64,000 bases of DNA from Impatiens glandulifera (lineage: Eukaryota > Streptophyta > Magnoliopsida > Ericales > Balsaminaceae), in NCBI RefSeq assembly GCF_907164915.1, contig NC_061868.1, positions 31,028,439 to 31,092,438 on the forward strand. The letters run 5' to 3'. Positions 11,284-24,138 of the stretch are shown piece after piece. The notes under the pieces are model-generated. The model did not search any database. It was not told the DNA's origin and saw only the letters and a program-made list of their open reading frames with translations. The translations under genes were made by a program, and so were the position numbers. The stretch's first letter is position 1. Every line of letters begins with the position of its first letter.

Positions 11284-14200
11284 TCTAACTAAACAAAATT
11301 CCATTCTCGTGACTTCTTTGAATTTGATTTTTCAGTTCCAGCTTAGTTTCCAGTTTTGCTCAGTAATGGGTACTCGTCTCATCGTTTATAAATTTGTGCT
11401 GATGTCGAATATTATATCTTCTCATGTCTCCTCTACACTTCTTCATATTCTCGAGTGCACCCTTGCGTTCCTTTCTCGCCATATGTGGTAAACGATTGTA
11501 CCAAAGCCTCTTTTGAAAACACTTTACTTGAAACATTTTCCCTTTACTTTGTGTATGACTTCCTTTTTGATCTCTTTACATTCTTTAGGAAGGCTAACCA
11601 TTTACATGCTTCTGGAAAACTTCTTCCATAGCTTCGATGTGTAAGGACAACAACCAAATAAGTGAACTATTGTTTCTTTATTCCCTTTAGACAACATATA
11701 GTTTGGATCCGAAATTTGCATGTACTTCCTAACGCGATCTCTTGTGTTTAGCCTTTCCCAAAATGAAAGTCATATGATGAATTGGTGTCTCGGGATAACC
11801 TTTGATGACCAAAACAGATTAGCCCAATTTACTGTTTCCTCATTCTCTCGAATGGTGTTCCACACTTTGCTTAAAATCATGTTCCCATTTTCCTCGACTT
11901 TTCATCGATGTACGTCTGTTCTTTTGTGGAATTGGATATTACTAATATGTTCGAGAATAAGCTGCCCCACTGATATTCGTCTAAGGAGCGAATTCCATAG
12001 CCCGTCTTTAATTTCTCTGATCTTGGCAGTTAGGTAGTCCCGTCTGATCCTCACGTTTCTGAATTCCTCTTTATTGATTAGCGGTTGGTCCTCATACCAG
12101 GGATCATGCCATAACAACGTGTTTTTTCTATCTCCCCAGCTAATATCAAAAAGTTCTGCAATATTATTTAGTAGCTTAAATATTTTCTTTAATGACCATC
12201 CCATACCTTTGATTTTTTTGGATGTCCAAACGCTTGCTTTGTGTTTCATAAACCGGGTGTGGACCCACTTGATCCAGAGTGATTCTTGTTTGCTCAGATG
12301 ACCCATAGGTGCTTATACGTCAACGCTTTATTTCATTCAACACAATTCTTGAGCCCTATGTCGGCTTCTTCCTTTGGTTTGCAATGTGCGTTCCACTTAA
12401 CCTTCTTCTTACCTCTCATGTTGCTTCCCCAAATAAAGTTTTTCATTAGCGCGTCAAGTTATTTCATTACCTTTTTCGGGAGCACGAGTTGTTGCGACCA
12501 GTAACCGATGATTCTCATTACCACGTTTTTGACCAGCTCAATTCTTCCAGTGTATATAAGTTTCTTTGCTGCCCAACTGGAAATTGAGTTCTTCACTTTC
12601 TCGATCAGTGGTCTGTAGTGCGAGATTTGGATCTGTTTTGCCGTGAGTGGTATGCCTAAATATCTTGCTGGGAAGTTTCCTTTTGCGATGCCCATAATGT
12701 TGTAGATATCTGCTTTCGTTTCCTCATTTACTTCTTTGTAGAATGCCAAAATCTTGTTCTCATTGATAGTAAAACCTGTAACCTCATAAAAAAATATTAG
12801 TGCAGCTCTTATAGTTTTTATGAAATCAACTTCAGCATGCGCGAGAATGAACAAATTATCAGCAAAACATAAATGGGTGATTTCCTCCTCCTCACAGAAT
12901 GGGTGGAAGATATATTGTCGATTCTTTCGGAACGTCGTAAAGACGCTCTAAAAGATCGCTATGATGACAACAAGGTAAGATGATATGGGATCTCCCTACC
13001 TCACACCGTTTTCACCCTTGAAGTAGCCTCCATGGATACCATTGACGCTAACTACAAAACGAGAGGTAAAAATGCATTGCATGATCCATTCTATAAAAAT
13101 CATGGGAAAACCCGATACAACCATAAAGTCCTAATGGCTTCCCATCTAACAAAATCAAAAGTCTTTTTTATATCAATTTTGAAAGTCACTCTCGAAAATA
13201 TTTTTCTCTTCCCATAACCTTTGAGGAGGTTTTGCATGAGCAGAATATTATGTGAGATAGTACGACCTGTAATGAATGCAGATTGATTTAAACTAACTAT
13301 TTTACCAATGACATTTTTAAATGGTTCTGAAAGAATTTTTGAAATTATTTTGTAAATGACATTGCAGCATGAAGTCGGTCTGAAATCTTGAACCTTTTCA
13401 AGAACTAAGGTTTTGGGTATAAGAAGTGTTCCACTACTTGATCATCTTCCCATTCTTAAAGAATTCCATAACCCCTTCTGTAATATCGTGACCCACAACC
13501 GACCAGTTTTCTTTGAAGAATTGAGCATTAAAATCGTTTGGACCTGGGATTTTATTACCGTTAATGCTGAACAGAAACTCTTTTATCGATAATCTGGTAT
13601 AAGGTGTTCAGATGACTGGGTTACGCTTTTTTTGTACCCATAATTTTTTTATAGAAGTTGATGGAGAGATTTTGTACCCCTTTCTGTCCCTGTACATATT
13701 CACCCTCATCATTCTTCAGCCTGTAAATATTATTCCTCAGATTCATAGCCATACATTTCTGATAGAATAAGGCAGTATTCTTGTAACCGAGAGAAAGCCA
13801 GTTATGCCTTGATTTCTATTTTAAAAAATTCTCTTCTAATAAGCTCATCTTTCAGAATTTGCCAAGGTCATCTTTTTCTTTCTCGTTAAGTTGCTCATAA
13901 TTTTCTCCCCCAAGTAACTTGCTTTGAACTTCTTCTTATCAAACTTTTTTAGTTGGATTTTTAGAAGTCTGAGCTTTTCTAAGACTTTAAATATGTTTGA
14001 TCCCTCCACATTTTCGGCCCACACTTTACCCAGTATATCTTTGAAATTATTACTCTCCATCCAGAAATTAAAGAACTTGAAAGGTCTTTTGAACCACTCC
14101 TCCTTCTCCCAAAAGAGTTTGATAGGGCTGTGATCCGAGATTCCAGATTCAAAATGTGTAGTTGGCTTCTCGGGAATTGAGAAATGCACTTCTAGTTGAC

Positions 14201-14760
14201 AATAATTCTATCAATTCTGCTTTTCCAAATATGTCCATCTCCTCGAGTTGATGACCATGTAAAGAAGTTCCCTGAGTTGGTTGGTTCGATGCATCCTATG
14301 TCTCTAATGCAATCGTTGAAGTCAATCATAACTTGGGTAATATCAAACTCCGAGTTTCAGTCAATTTCACTTCTCGTAGCATTAAAATCAACAAGGACAA
14401 CCCACGGTTTATTGCCATCAATCCAGTATCTAAGACAACTCTAGAGTAGTCTTCTCTCGGTAGTAGAATTGCTACCATAGACGATAACAAGTTTGAAATC
14501 CATCCTAGTGATTTTTTCCTTAACCCCAACCAGTATTGTTTGATCATTGGAGAAAAGCGACTTAACTTCGGCAACCATTGGATCCCAGCCAACCTAGATT
14601 CTTCCAGTTCTCGAGTTCAGATTATGAATGAGTTCCCAGCTGCTATCAACACACAACATGCAAACCTTATCAACATTATTGCTTTTGACTTTTGTTTCCA
14701 AAATTCCCATGATTGTAACCTTCTGATTCTCAATAATCCTCTTAATTTCTTTTCATTTGA
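11284..14760 (-). pseudogene. LINE ORF2 remnant: endonuclease and reverse transcriptase
   Basis: Read on the minus strand from about 14760. The AP-type endonuclease begins near ILETKVKSNNVDKVC (about 14715-14670), continues with VVLVDFNATRSEID (near 14390; the usual motif is GDFN) and FFTWSSTRGDGHIWKSRIDR (near 14240), and ends with the ISDHSPIKLFW motif (about 14130). The reverse transcriptase follows with a block related to NKIPGPNDFNAQFF (near 13540), the AFITGRTISHN region (near 13270) and ending pieces such as FPARYLGIPLTAKQI (near 12650). The C-terminal part covers SLWIKWVHTRFMKHK and the zinc-binding RT-associated region (12300-11290). Stops and frameshifts fall throughout, so it is inactive. 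Compared with the copy at 34584-37277 it is clearly older. Confidence 0.85.
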
Positions 14761-15045
14761 GAGGATCATTAAGACATATTATTTTTTATGTTATGATATT
14801 CGTGAATGGATAGAGGGGTTTGGTTCCTGTATTTCAAGATTGTCTTGCACTACACAATATGTCTCATCATCATTGAAGTCGTATGCGTCATTGTCCTCAT
14901 TGTCTTCATTGGCTACATATTGTGTTCTCTGAAATTCATACTCATCAATGATTGGATATGCTGCATCTAGATCAACTTCACTAATGCCAGTAGCCCCTTC
15001 TTTTTGTTCTTGAGTGTCCGCATGTTCTCTTCTGTTTGGCCTTTT

Positions 15046-17180
15046 TTAACTTTGGACTTCCTCACTAGATTCTTGAGCAGTTCCTATTTTGATTTGACCC
15101 ACTTCGGAGCTGAAGATTTTTACTTCAATACCTCTCTTGTTTAGGTTCAATTTTGGATTTTTAAATTCTCTGAAACCAAGTATTTCTAGGTCACGTTCAA
15201 TAGATTCAACAAGAAATTCGACGTTTTTGAGCCTTGGATTTTCTTGGTCATAGTCCAAAAAAGTAGCCTCAGGTCGAATACTTCCTTGTTCATTCCTGAT
15301 TCTTAATATATTCTGATATATATTTTTCTCCTTACTTGTATTTCTAGTAACGTAAGGGTTGGACCCATGGCCTAGAGGTATGGCTTTGTTAGAACCTTGA
15401 AACATTAAGTCTTGACCTTTGATTATATCATCTTTAGCACCTTGTTGTAGCTTTTGGTTTTCTTGGTCAAGACTTGACTTACTTGCTTCATAGGGACCCA
15501 AAACTCCACGGTCCTGACCCACTTTTTGAGGGTTCATGATTCCTCGGTCCAGATTATGATTCCATTGGTCCTGACCTGCAATTTGAGAGATTTTTCCAGC
15601 TATGGTTCTACTTTCCCCGGTCGCTTCTGGATTGAGGTTCTTGGTTTTCTTTATTAGGGTTGATTTTACTCTTCTCTTGGGATTCACGATTTTTATAACA
15701 TTGATTGATCTTTCCCGCATAGTTTTGACTAGTACTTTCGGTTATCTCTTCCCGGGACCGATGTTAACAATGTTCTATTAGTTCGGACCGGGTTTTGGAG
15801 TGCTGCACAGTTCGGATCAATAGTTTTGGTACCCTGATTAATCCTTTATCAGCTTTAATGTTCCCAATACCTTCCCTAACATGACCCACAGATGAACTTT
15901 GTTCCTGAACCAGACCCTGATGCATACCTATACTATTATTCTGATCCAGACCCTCAATACTCTCAGCCAGATGTTGATCTTGACCCATTGTTAGACCATG
16001 ATTCTGACCCTTAGCCTGGTGCTGATCTTGACCCATTACTGGCGCTTAATTATGATCTAGACCCTCAATTCTTTTAACTTTGTGTTGATCATGACCCTTA
16101 ATTCCAATATTCATATAGTGATTATTACCATGATTTTGGTTCTCAGCATTCTTCTTGACCCTAACCCATTTCATATTTTTTGTGATTTTCCTTTTGACCC
16201 TAATCTAGCCTTTATCTTTGTTCTGCTCTTTATTTCCAGCTTTGTTCTGCTCTTTATTTCCAGCTTTGTAACCTTCTGCCTGTATAACTTCTTTAACTTC
16301 AGTCTGAGACTGATTTCCTTTATTGACAATTTCTGTTTGGTCTCGGTTCGTTTTATGATTATCTATAGGAATGTTAACATTGGCAAATGCTTCTTGTACT
16401 TTTCCAGTTCTCATGTTTTGCTTACCCTTGCTAGTATCTTGTTCAATTTTTTTAGATACATGATTGCTTGGATTGACATTTCGAGAATTATTTGCAGGGA
16501 ATTTATTTGTTGAGTGAGTGAATGTATTGAAATTCACACACCTATTCGAACTCCATTCGTACCTTTTACCAATTTTAAATATATTTCTTAGCCTATCCTT
16601 AAGCTCCAGCTTCAACGGGAGATAGCTGCTTGGGTGAATCTCAACGCTTACCCTGAAAAAAGAGGCTCCTTCATAGACTTCCATAACTTGATCAAACATC
16701 GGCGGCTTGCCTATTATGCTAGAGATATAGGCAAGGTCGATCGAATTACACAAATGTGGAGGGATGTTCTTTAGATTGACCCATATCTGCTCAAGCTCAG
16801 GAGGTCTGTGATTAGTGTTTAACTCCTCACTCTATTTTTATAGTCTAAAGCGTTGTCCCTTAATAAAAGTGTATTCGCTTTCGATGATTGGCTTGATTTC
16901 GCTTCCGTTTCTGAAAGATAGAAAGTAGAATCTGTGGTCGTTAAGTAATTCTTTCAAGTCTAGAACCTTCCCATTGATTCATAAGGGTTTTCTTCACGGC
17001 TGGATAAGGAATTTTTATGTTGCCCATAAAGTACCCAACAATAACAGAATCCCAAGCTTTCACGCATTTTTCTTTAATCTCCGGAGGTAATTCAAATCTA
17101 TATGGATGATCAAGGGTGATAACTCTTGGGAACATAATATCTATACAGAACTTTCCCTTCTCTAGATTAGGTGCATCCAC
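15046..17180 (-). pseudogene. LINE ORF1 remnant (DUF4283-type, zinc-knuckle, Gln-rich tail)
   Basis: ORF1 proteins of plant L1 elements bind element RNA. The minus-strand frame from 17180 shows the DUF4283-like start (AWDSVIVGYFMGNIKIPYP). It resumes around 16930-16753 (FYFLSFRNG, FIKGQRFRL, then IPPHLCNSIDLAYISSIIGK) and reaches the position of the CCHC-like knuckle near 16580-16530 (WSSNRCVNFNTFTHST), where the second Cys and the last Cys are lost. The tail (15046-16036) is hydrophilic and rich in Gln, Asp and Gly, with repeated GQDQ motifs. Stops and frameshifts separate at least four pieces. Confidence 0.75.
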
Positions 17181-18076
17181 GCTTTATTTGAATTATTTCT
17201 AATAGTATACATTATCGTTTTGTTGCACTTTGAGACCTCCTTCATAGTATTAACCGACCACTCATCATATTGATCTTTGTTGAATTTATTACAGTATTCT
17301 TGATAGTGATTATTGAACTGGATGTTCAATTGATCACTTGATCAAATTTTATTTTTCAGTTGAACTAGTTTTATGTACTGTTTGATTGTTCAATTTCTTG
17401 ATTGGAAAATAATCCTGAGATTATTTACAAGATTTATGTCGAAACTAATTTGAATCAATCGATCCAAATTAAAAGTACCCAAAGTTGATTTTTAAAATTT
17501 TTAAAATCAGGTTTCAGTTCTTGAGAGTGACCCAAAAACCTTGTAAATACATTTCTAAGGATAAAGAGTTTGTCTAGACCAATTTTAAGCAATTCCGATC
17601 ATGCTTGTTAAAAAAACAATTTTTTAAATAAAAATTTCAGTTCTTGAATTGGTTAAGATGAATAGCCAATGTTCATGTTTTGGTTTCATTCAATCATATA
17701 AGGTATAAAGAAGCTAATGGAATGCTCATTACACTATATTAAACCTTTCAAATCAAAAACATGTTTTTTACTTAAGAAATTGTTTGTACAAACGGAACAT
17801 CATCCCGATCGAATGATAGAACGGTCTGATGTTATAAATGATCATCGGGATTAGACGTAGCTCCCCATGCCTTTGGATCGAAGGATTAAGGCCTAGTCAA
17901 AAACATCAAAGTAACAGTTTGATGTTCTTGACATCCGACCTAGGGTTGACCTGGGTTCGATTATCAATCGAGAAAATTGACCCCCCCATGAACCCGACTA
18001 GAAACATCACACTGACCGAGGGAATTTTAGCATGGTCTTAATTTTCAACCGAGAAAATAAGTTCGACATTTATTTT

Positions 18077-18366
18077 GACCGAGGATTTCTAGTCCCGACC
18101 GAGAGCTCCCCAAACTTCGACTAGGGGCTTCTCGTATCCAATCGAAGATTTTTACCCTTACCGAGAGATCCCCACACCTCGACCAAGAGCTTTCCACATA
18201 TGACCGAGGATTTCTACCCCGGCCGAGAGCTCCCCACACCTCGACCGAGAGCTTCCCACATCCGACCGAGGATTTCTATCCCTAACCAAGAGCTCCCCGC
18301 ACCTCGACTGAGAGCTTCCTGCATCTGACTAAAGATTTCTAGCCCCAACCGAAATATCCCCGCACC
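18077..18366 (+). repeat. Minisatellite, about 62-bp unit, in LTR copy 1
   Basis: Between four and five imperfect units, each with the order gaccgaggatttcta, ccgagagctcccc, acctcgaccgagagc and ttcccacat. Related gaccgag or cggtc arrays of different period sit at the same place in the other LTR copies. Confidence 0.8.
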
Positions 18367-19300
18367 TTAATTATGAGCTCTCTGCACATAGAACGAGAGT
18401 TTCTTACACCAGAATGAGGGGTCTTAGCCTCGACCGAGGATCCCCACACCTCGACCGAGAGTTCCGCACTTAAGACTGAGGTTTTTACCCCGCAACTAAG
18501 GGATTGACACCCTCGACCGAGAGGACCGATCCTAGTGTCCGTTTGGTTGGGATTTTAAAATATTAAAATTGTTTTTCTAATTTAGAAGCCCCAAACCCTT
18601 TTCTAAAATAAAAAAAATAGAAAACAACTTCAAAATATTTTCACAAAAACATATTTTGATAAAGGCTCGTATGAAATTTAATTTTAAATTCTTGTACCTC
18701 AAATTGATATTTTACAGGTATTTTTACTCAACAATCGTCGACCTCAGTCGCAGATACCAATATTTAAATATTGTTCTATAATTATTAATGCAAGAAAAAT
18801 ATGTGCATTTTTAGGATCGGAAGAATAATTGGTTAAATAAAACGTAATGAAACTGCATTTTAAAAAGCCAAGATTTTATACAGTAAAGACTATTCTTTAA
18901 TGGGTATGGAGGATATAGTATGAATACGCTTTCCTAAGTATCACCAAATACTGAACTTAAAAGAATCTAGTCAATTATACATTTATATACGTATACAAAA
19001 CATTTTAGTGATTTTAAAATTAAAATTCAATTGACGACTCTTTCATCAAGATAAATAATCTTTTAAATTAATTATTTTTAATTAATTTAAATACAGATTT
19101 ATCTAATCAAATAATGACTTGATTATTTTAAATATAAAAGATTATTTAAATTTGATCATAAAATTAATTATTATCATAATTAATTTTAAAAATGTTAAAA
19201 CATATTCTTCAAATATTTTAAAATAATATTTTATTAAAAATATTCTTAACACACAAATCGAAGTTAAAATTTCTCGAACCTCAAGCTTTTCCGGGGTTAT

Positions 19301-20754
19301 ATATATAATTAAATATAAAATTAATTTAAAAAACAATAATAAATAGAATGGCACTAAAATAAATTATTACATGAATTTATTTATAATTAATATATATATA
19401 TAAATTTACTTTATTTATGTAAAATAAAAAAAAAGTTTTAAATATTAAGATTATAAATTTAAAATTGTAAACTTTAATTAATTTTTAAATTTATCTAAAA
19501 TCAGAATCGTTAAGCATTTTTAAAATCGTAAAAACTTATAAATTTTAAGAACTAAATTAATCAGTCCAGATCCTCTGTAAAATTCTATTTATTTAAATAA
19601 AAGTGAAACAAACACAAATGAGTGATTGATTAATGTAAATACCTACCGAAGTTTGCTTCACTAGGTAGCACTTGCTTAACTAGGTAGCGTTTGATTCACT
19701 CCTATCAGTGTTGTAAATACCTAGTGAAGAAAACTCGCGCTTGTATCACTCATTTCAGCGCTGTAAATACCTAGTGAAGCAAGTTGTTTCACTAGTTGGC
19801 GCTTGTTCCACTTCTATCAGCGATGTAAATAACTAGTTAAACAAGCTTCACTAGGTAACGCTTGTTCCACTCCTTTCAGGCTGTAAATACCTAGTGAAAC
19901 AAGCTTCACTAGGTATCACTTGTTTCATCTTTTTTATTCTTTGGTATGGTTTATATGAAGGTATAAATATTTTTACATTAACATATTAATGTTTTTACAT
20001 TAATGTGTTAGTGGTTTTACATTAACGTTTATATATATATATATAATATAATTATATATTTACATTATATTTATAGTGATGAAGCTGAGTGAAGTGAAAT
20101 AAGTTTTACTGAATAGCGATTCTTGATGTAAAATGTTCACTTTCTTCCTTTGCGTTGCGTTTCTCAGCCTTGATTTTGAATGAAGCTGATTTAATAATAA
20201 AATAATAACGCTGCATTTTGATTAGTTTGGAAAAGAAAACACCATAATCGATAACAAATGATCTGAACTAGCAATAGTGCGACTAGAATCCAGCGCTATG
20301 GTGACCAACACAAAAAAGTAATAAAAAATTGTCATCAAAATTGAATAAGTTGAAAATAAAGGCTAGTTTGAAAACGTCTAAATTCGGAGCTAGATATGGG
20401 CTTGGACAAAAAAAATTATTTAATAACTTTTTAAATATTTTATTTGAATTTTAATTTAGATGAAATACTTTCTTAAATATATTTTAACTAGGTATATATA
20501 TTAAATAGTTAGTTAAAACTTATATTCACTTTCAGTTACATGTCAAAATTGGATTAGTTTGCAATAAAAATATGATTTAAATTTTGAATTACTTATTTAT
20601 TCTTTTAATTTCATTTATAAAATTTTTTTTTTAAAAAATATTAAACATTTTAATCAGTATAAATAATAATTAGTTTCATATTATATTGATACACTTACAA
20701 AATTATTTTATTGGTTTAAAATTTTACCAAATTATAAATTTTACAGATTAATTA
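19301..20754. other. Spacer between two inverted LTR copies
   Basis: No gene is seen. The stretch is AT-rich apart from the palindromic array at 19634-19925. It lies between the 3' ends of a forward and a reversed copy of the same LTR. Confidence 0.5.
19634..19925. repeat. Array of five palindromic units
   Basis: Each unit starts tgtaaatacctagtgaa (starts at 19634, 19712, 19762, 19823 and 19882) and contains a palindrome. The clearest is at 19889-19914, with 10-bp arms acctagtgaa and ttcactaggt around a six-base loop, followed by gcgcttgttccactcctttcag. Spacing varies from 50 to 78 bp. No reading frame runs through it. Confidence 0.85.
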
Positions 20755-23720
20755 AGTGGTTAATGTGACCCAGAAATTTTTGTCTCGGAAAAAGTTTGAG
20801 ATTCGAGAAATTTTAACATTTATTTATAGGTTAGAAATTTTTTTAAATAAAACATTATTTTAAAATTTTTAGAAATATGTCCTGAAATTTTTGAAATTAA
20901 TTACGAAAATAATTAATTTGTGATCAAATTTCAAATAATTTTTTAGATTTGAAATAATTAAATTAAAATTTGATTTTTAGAAATTTATATTTGAATTAAT
21001 TAAAAATAATTAATTTCAAAAGATTGTTCATTTAATAGAGAATCGTGAATTGATTTTTAGTTTTAAAATCAATAAAAGTATACGTATATAAACATATTTT
21101 TAACAAGAGTTTCTTTTTGGTTCGTAGTTTGGTGATATTTGAGAAAGATGTTTTGCGCTATATTACATGTATCTGTTGAAAACGGTTTCTACCTTATAAA
21201 ATTTTGGCTTTTAAAAAATTTATTGTACAACGTTTTATTTTAATCAATAATTTTTCCTTTTCTAGACATGCACAGATTTTTATGTATTTAAAAACTGTAA
21301 CAGCAATATTTAAATTCTATTTAAATTCTGATACTTGTAGCTGATGACGATTAAAGAGGATTGTACCTGAAGAATAACAGTTTTAAAGGCATTAGGGTTT
21401 AAAAATAAATTTCAAACGAGCATTTATCAAAATATTTTTTTATGAAAATATTTTTAACATATTTTGAAATCATTTTCTATTTATTTGGATTTTTAGAAAA
21501 TGGTTTAGGGTTTCAAAATTAAAAAATGAAATATTAAAGATGAAATCCAACAGGTCCTAGGACCGGTGTCCTTGGTCCTAGATGCGATTTCCATCGGTCG
21601 GGGCTAAAAACCCTTAGTCATGGGTTCAAACCTCTCGGTCGAGGTGCGAGGATGCTCGGTCGGGTGCCGGAGTCCTCGGTTGAGGTGTTGAGGTTCCTTA
21701 GTCGGTTGCGAGATTCTTGATCAGGTGCGGGAATCCTCGGTCGATTATGGGAATTCTTGGTCAGACCTCCTCGATCGAGGTTCGAAGATTCTCGGTCAGT
21801 GTGCTGAAATCCTCAGTCGGATCCTATTGGTCGAGGTTCAAAGATTCTTGGTCGGGGTGATGAAATCCTCGGTCAAGGCTAAACCTGGGCTAGTTTTCTC
21901 GGTCCTCAAGAACATCAAAACTGTAGGTTTTGAAGATTTCGTTTAGGGCCTGGATCCTTTAATCCTAAGGTATGAGAAGCTTCACAAAGTTCCCAAGATC
22001 ATTTTGATCATCATCCTGGTGTGTCATTCAATCGGGAAGAGGTTCCATTTAAACCAAACAGTTTTATGGCCAAAAATGGTTTTATGGTTTTTGGGTTTTA
22101 TTGAAGCGTAATGAGCTTATCAATAGCTTTCTTATTCTTCATATGGTTGAATAAAACCAAAACACTTACGGTTCATTTTGACCAATTCAAGAAATAAAAT
22201 TTTCATTTTTGTGAAAATTTTGGTTTTTGATCAAACATTATTAGGATGATTTGGAACTGTTCCAAATAGGTTCCCAACATTATTAGAAACATGTTGGGAT
22301 GCTACTCTTGAGCAACAACACAAGAACATAAAACTCGATTTTGAAATTTTCAAATTTAAATTTAGGGGTTTATGATTTTGATTGATTGATTAGGTCTGTC
22401 TTCAACAAAAATCTTATAAATGATCCTAGGATCGTTTTATTTAAGAAATCCAACAACCAAGCAATATATGAAACTTTGAAAACCGAAATATAAATATTTC
22501 AATTTCAAACTAATAGAATGAATTAGAGCGTGATTAGAAGGTTACTTGGAATTGGAGAACACTCCTTAACTCTTAGGGAAGCTTTCTAAACGCCTAAATC
22601 AGAGCCTTAAGGCCTTGCCCAAAAATTCACAAATTCCATAAAGCTTGAAGCTTTAATGGCGGATATTTTTCAGAGCTTGATTGAGGGATTGAGAGTGGAT
22701 CTTTGACCTTCGATTTGCTCAAAATGGTCTACTTATAGCCTCCCGAACTCGGTTTGTGAAGCAAATGGATCGGGATAAGTCAAATAGCCATTGATGGCAT
22801 TTTGGCTGTTCTCTGTCCAATTACTAATATATGCAGCAATGATGTGCCTAAGTATAGGGGAAATGATCACTAGAGTAGCATGATCATTTCACCTTTTGAA
22901 AGAAGTTAATAGGTGAAAAAACAACAAAGTTCATCTTTGAAAATTCAAAGATGGTTGTTGTTCTTATTTGCTCGTCATTGCGAGGAAGACGAAGACACGT
23001 GGCAAAACATCATTGTTTCAGGCGTAATGTCGAACATGGGACGCTCCGTTGGCGTTTCATCCGAGTTCCGTCCGCGATTGGGCGTTTTGTCGTGTTTCGG
23101 CTAACGGTGCTGAGACGTCCATTTGCTGATCAGGTGTTGCGCAAAAACACTCTTCTTCCGTTGCAACGGGCTACGTGGATGGCTCTGTTAGATGAAAATT
23201 CAGCGTTCATCGGATGGTTGTGGTTCCTACTGTAGTGGTTCTTTAGATTTTGGCGACACAAGATTACACTCCATTTTTCAACTTAAAATATTTTTTAAAA
23301 TTAATTGTTTTTTACCTTTTGAGTTTGTTTTCAGTCTTAAAAGTATATAAAATATTTTTATTAAATATGACATATATTTTGTTAATTTAATTTATTTTTA
23401 TATTTTTATATTTAATAAATATTTATTTAGGATAAAATGGATACAACATTTATCCTAAATTATTTATTTTAATCCCTTGATTTTTCTAAAATTATTTTGA
23501 GATAAAATGAGTACAAAATTTAATCCAAATTATTATTTATTTTGTCATTACCTTTAATTAATTAAGATTTAATTATCAAAATAATTAATCTAATTAATTA
23601 TTTAATCATGTTTTTTAGACTTGGTTTTAATTATTTTAATTTTATTTATTTAAAATAATATTTTTTTAAAATTTATAAATTGTGTATATAAATTATAGTG
23701 TTTAAAGAGAAGATTTTAAA
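20755..23720 (-). mobile_element. Long Tat/Ogre-like LTR, reversed copy 1
   Basis: Reverse-complement collinear with 10015-19300 (LINE removed) and with 43937-46905. On the plus strand the order is: tail block (ttgagattcgagaaattttaac), AT-rich block, cggtc minisatellite (about 21550-21890), ttgaccaattcaagaaat block, a diverged TATA region (cttatagcc near 22731), the GC-richer block (about 22950-23230) and the AT-rich start ending near 23720. Length about 2.97 kb, like the forward copy at 43937. No primer-binding site or internal coding sequence adjoins it. The reading frames inside are chance frames in repeat DNA. Confidence 0.7.
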
Positions 23721-24138
23721 ATGATTAGAATTAAATTTAATTTTTTACTTTAAATATTTGGTGAAAATCAGCATCATATAATTTAAAATAAAAAGTCAAA
23801 GATTTTAAGTAAAAAGTGAATAAAAAAATAATATTTTAATAAAATTGTAGATTATAGTAATATAAGTCAAATTAAGATATTACCAAAAGTAAATAAAGAA
23901 AAAATATAATATAATAATTTAAGATGAAAGATGTTTAAATACTTGAATATTACCTAATAATAAATTTTTTAATATAAATATTTTGATATGAAAAAATTCA
24001 AACTTTTATAAAATAATAAAAATAGCCTCTTAGTTAAATTAACTAATTTTATCCAAAGCATAATAAATACTAGGATATTACAATTTCTACTATTCAACAT
24101 TGTACCATCTATCATACATTGCAAACTTCACTCTCTAA
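23721..24138. other. Upstream region of the P450 gene
   Basis: AT-rich, no gene. The sequence before the start codon turns CT-rich (acttcactctctaaatgg) as in many plant 5' UTRs. A weak TATA-like taataaata lies near 24061-24068. The LTR of the neighbouring reversed copy ends about 400 bp upstream. Confidence 0.5.

Larger units (their letters stand above)
11133..17343 (-). mobile_element. L1-like LINE, nearly full length, decayed
   Basis: A minus-strand non-LTR retrotransposon of about 6.2 kb inserted in LTR copy 1. Its 3' end lies at the left, where the plus strand shows a poly-T run (about 11122-11130), the complement of a poly(A) tail. A related element with the same 3' end (gaaaaacgact ... 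tcatttcattaaaaattcc on the plus strand) is at 34422-37277. The sequence aaattttat on both sides (about 11114 and 17344) is a possible target duplication. ORF1 occupies about 15046-17180 and ORF2 about 11284-14760; both are broken by stops and frameshifts. Confidence 0.85.
10015..19300 (+). mobile_element. Long Tat/Ogre-like LTR, forward copy 1, split by a LINE
   Basis: Segments 10015-11120 and about 17345-19300 are collinear with the LTR at 43937-46905 and, in reverse, with 20755-23720. Shared landmarks are, in order: the start (tgataaacattaaaattt, matching TGTAAGCATTAAAATTTG elsewhere), an AT-rich block, a GC-richer block (about 10300-10900) ending in a TATA box, a block with ttgaattggttaagatg, a minisatellite of gaccgag motifs and an AT-rich tail ending ctcgaacctcaagc. 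No protein is encoded. The LINE at 11.1-17.3 kb interrupts it. It lacks a recognisable primer-binding site after its end, so it may be a solo or truncated LTR. Confidence 0.7.

Noticed and set aside
19634..19925. CRISPR-like array
   Set aside because: The units are palindromic and unevenly spaced, the intervening DNA is itself repeated, and the genome is clearly a plant's.
22913..23235. Overlapping frames of 63 and 94 codons
   Set aside because: They fall in the GC-richer block of the reversed LTR copy; the equivalent blocks in other copies do not keep the frame.
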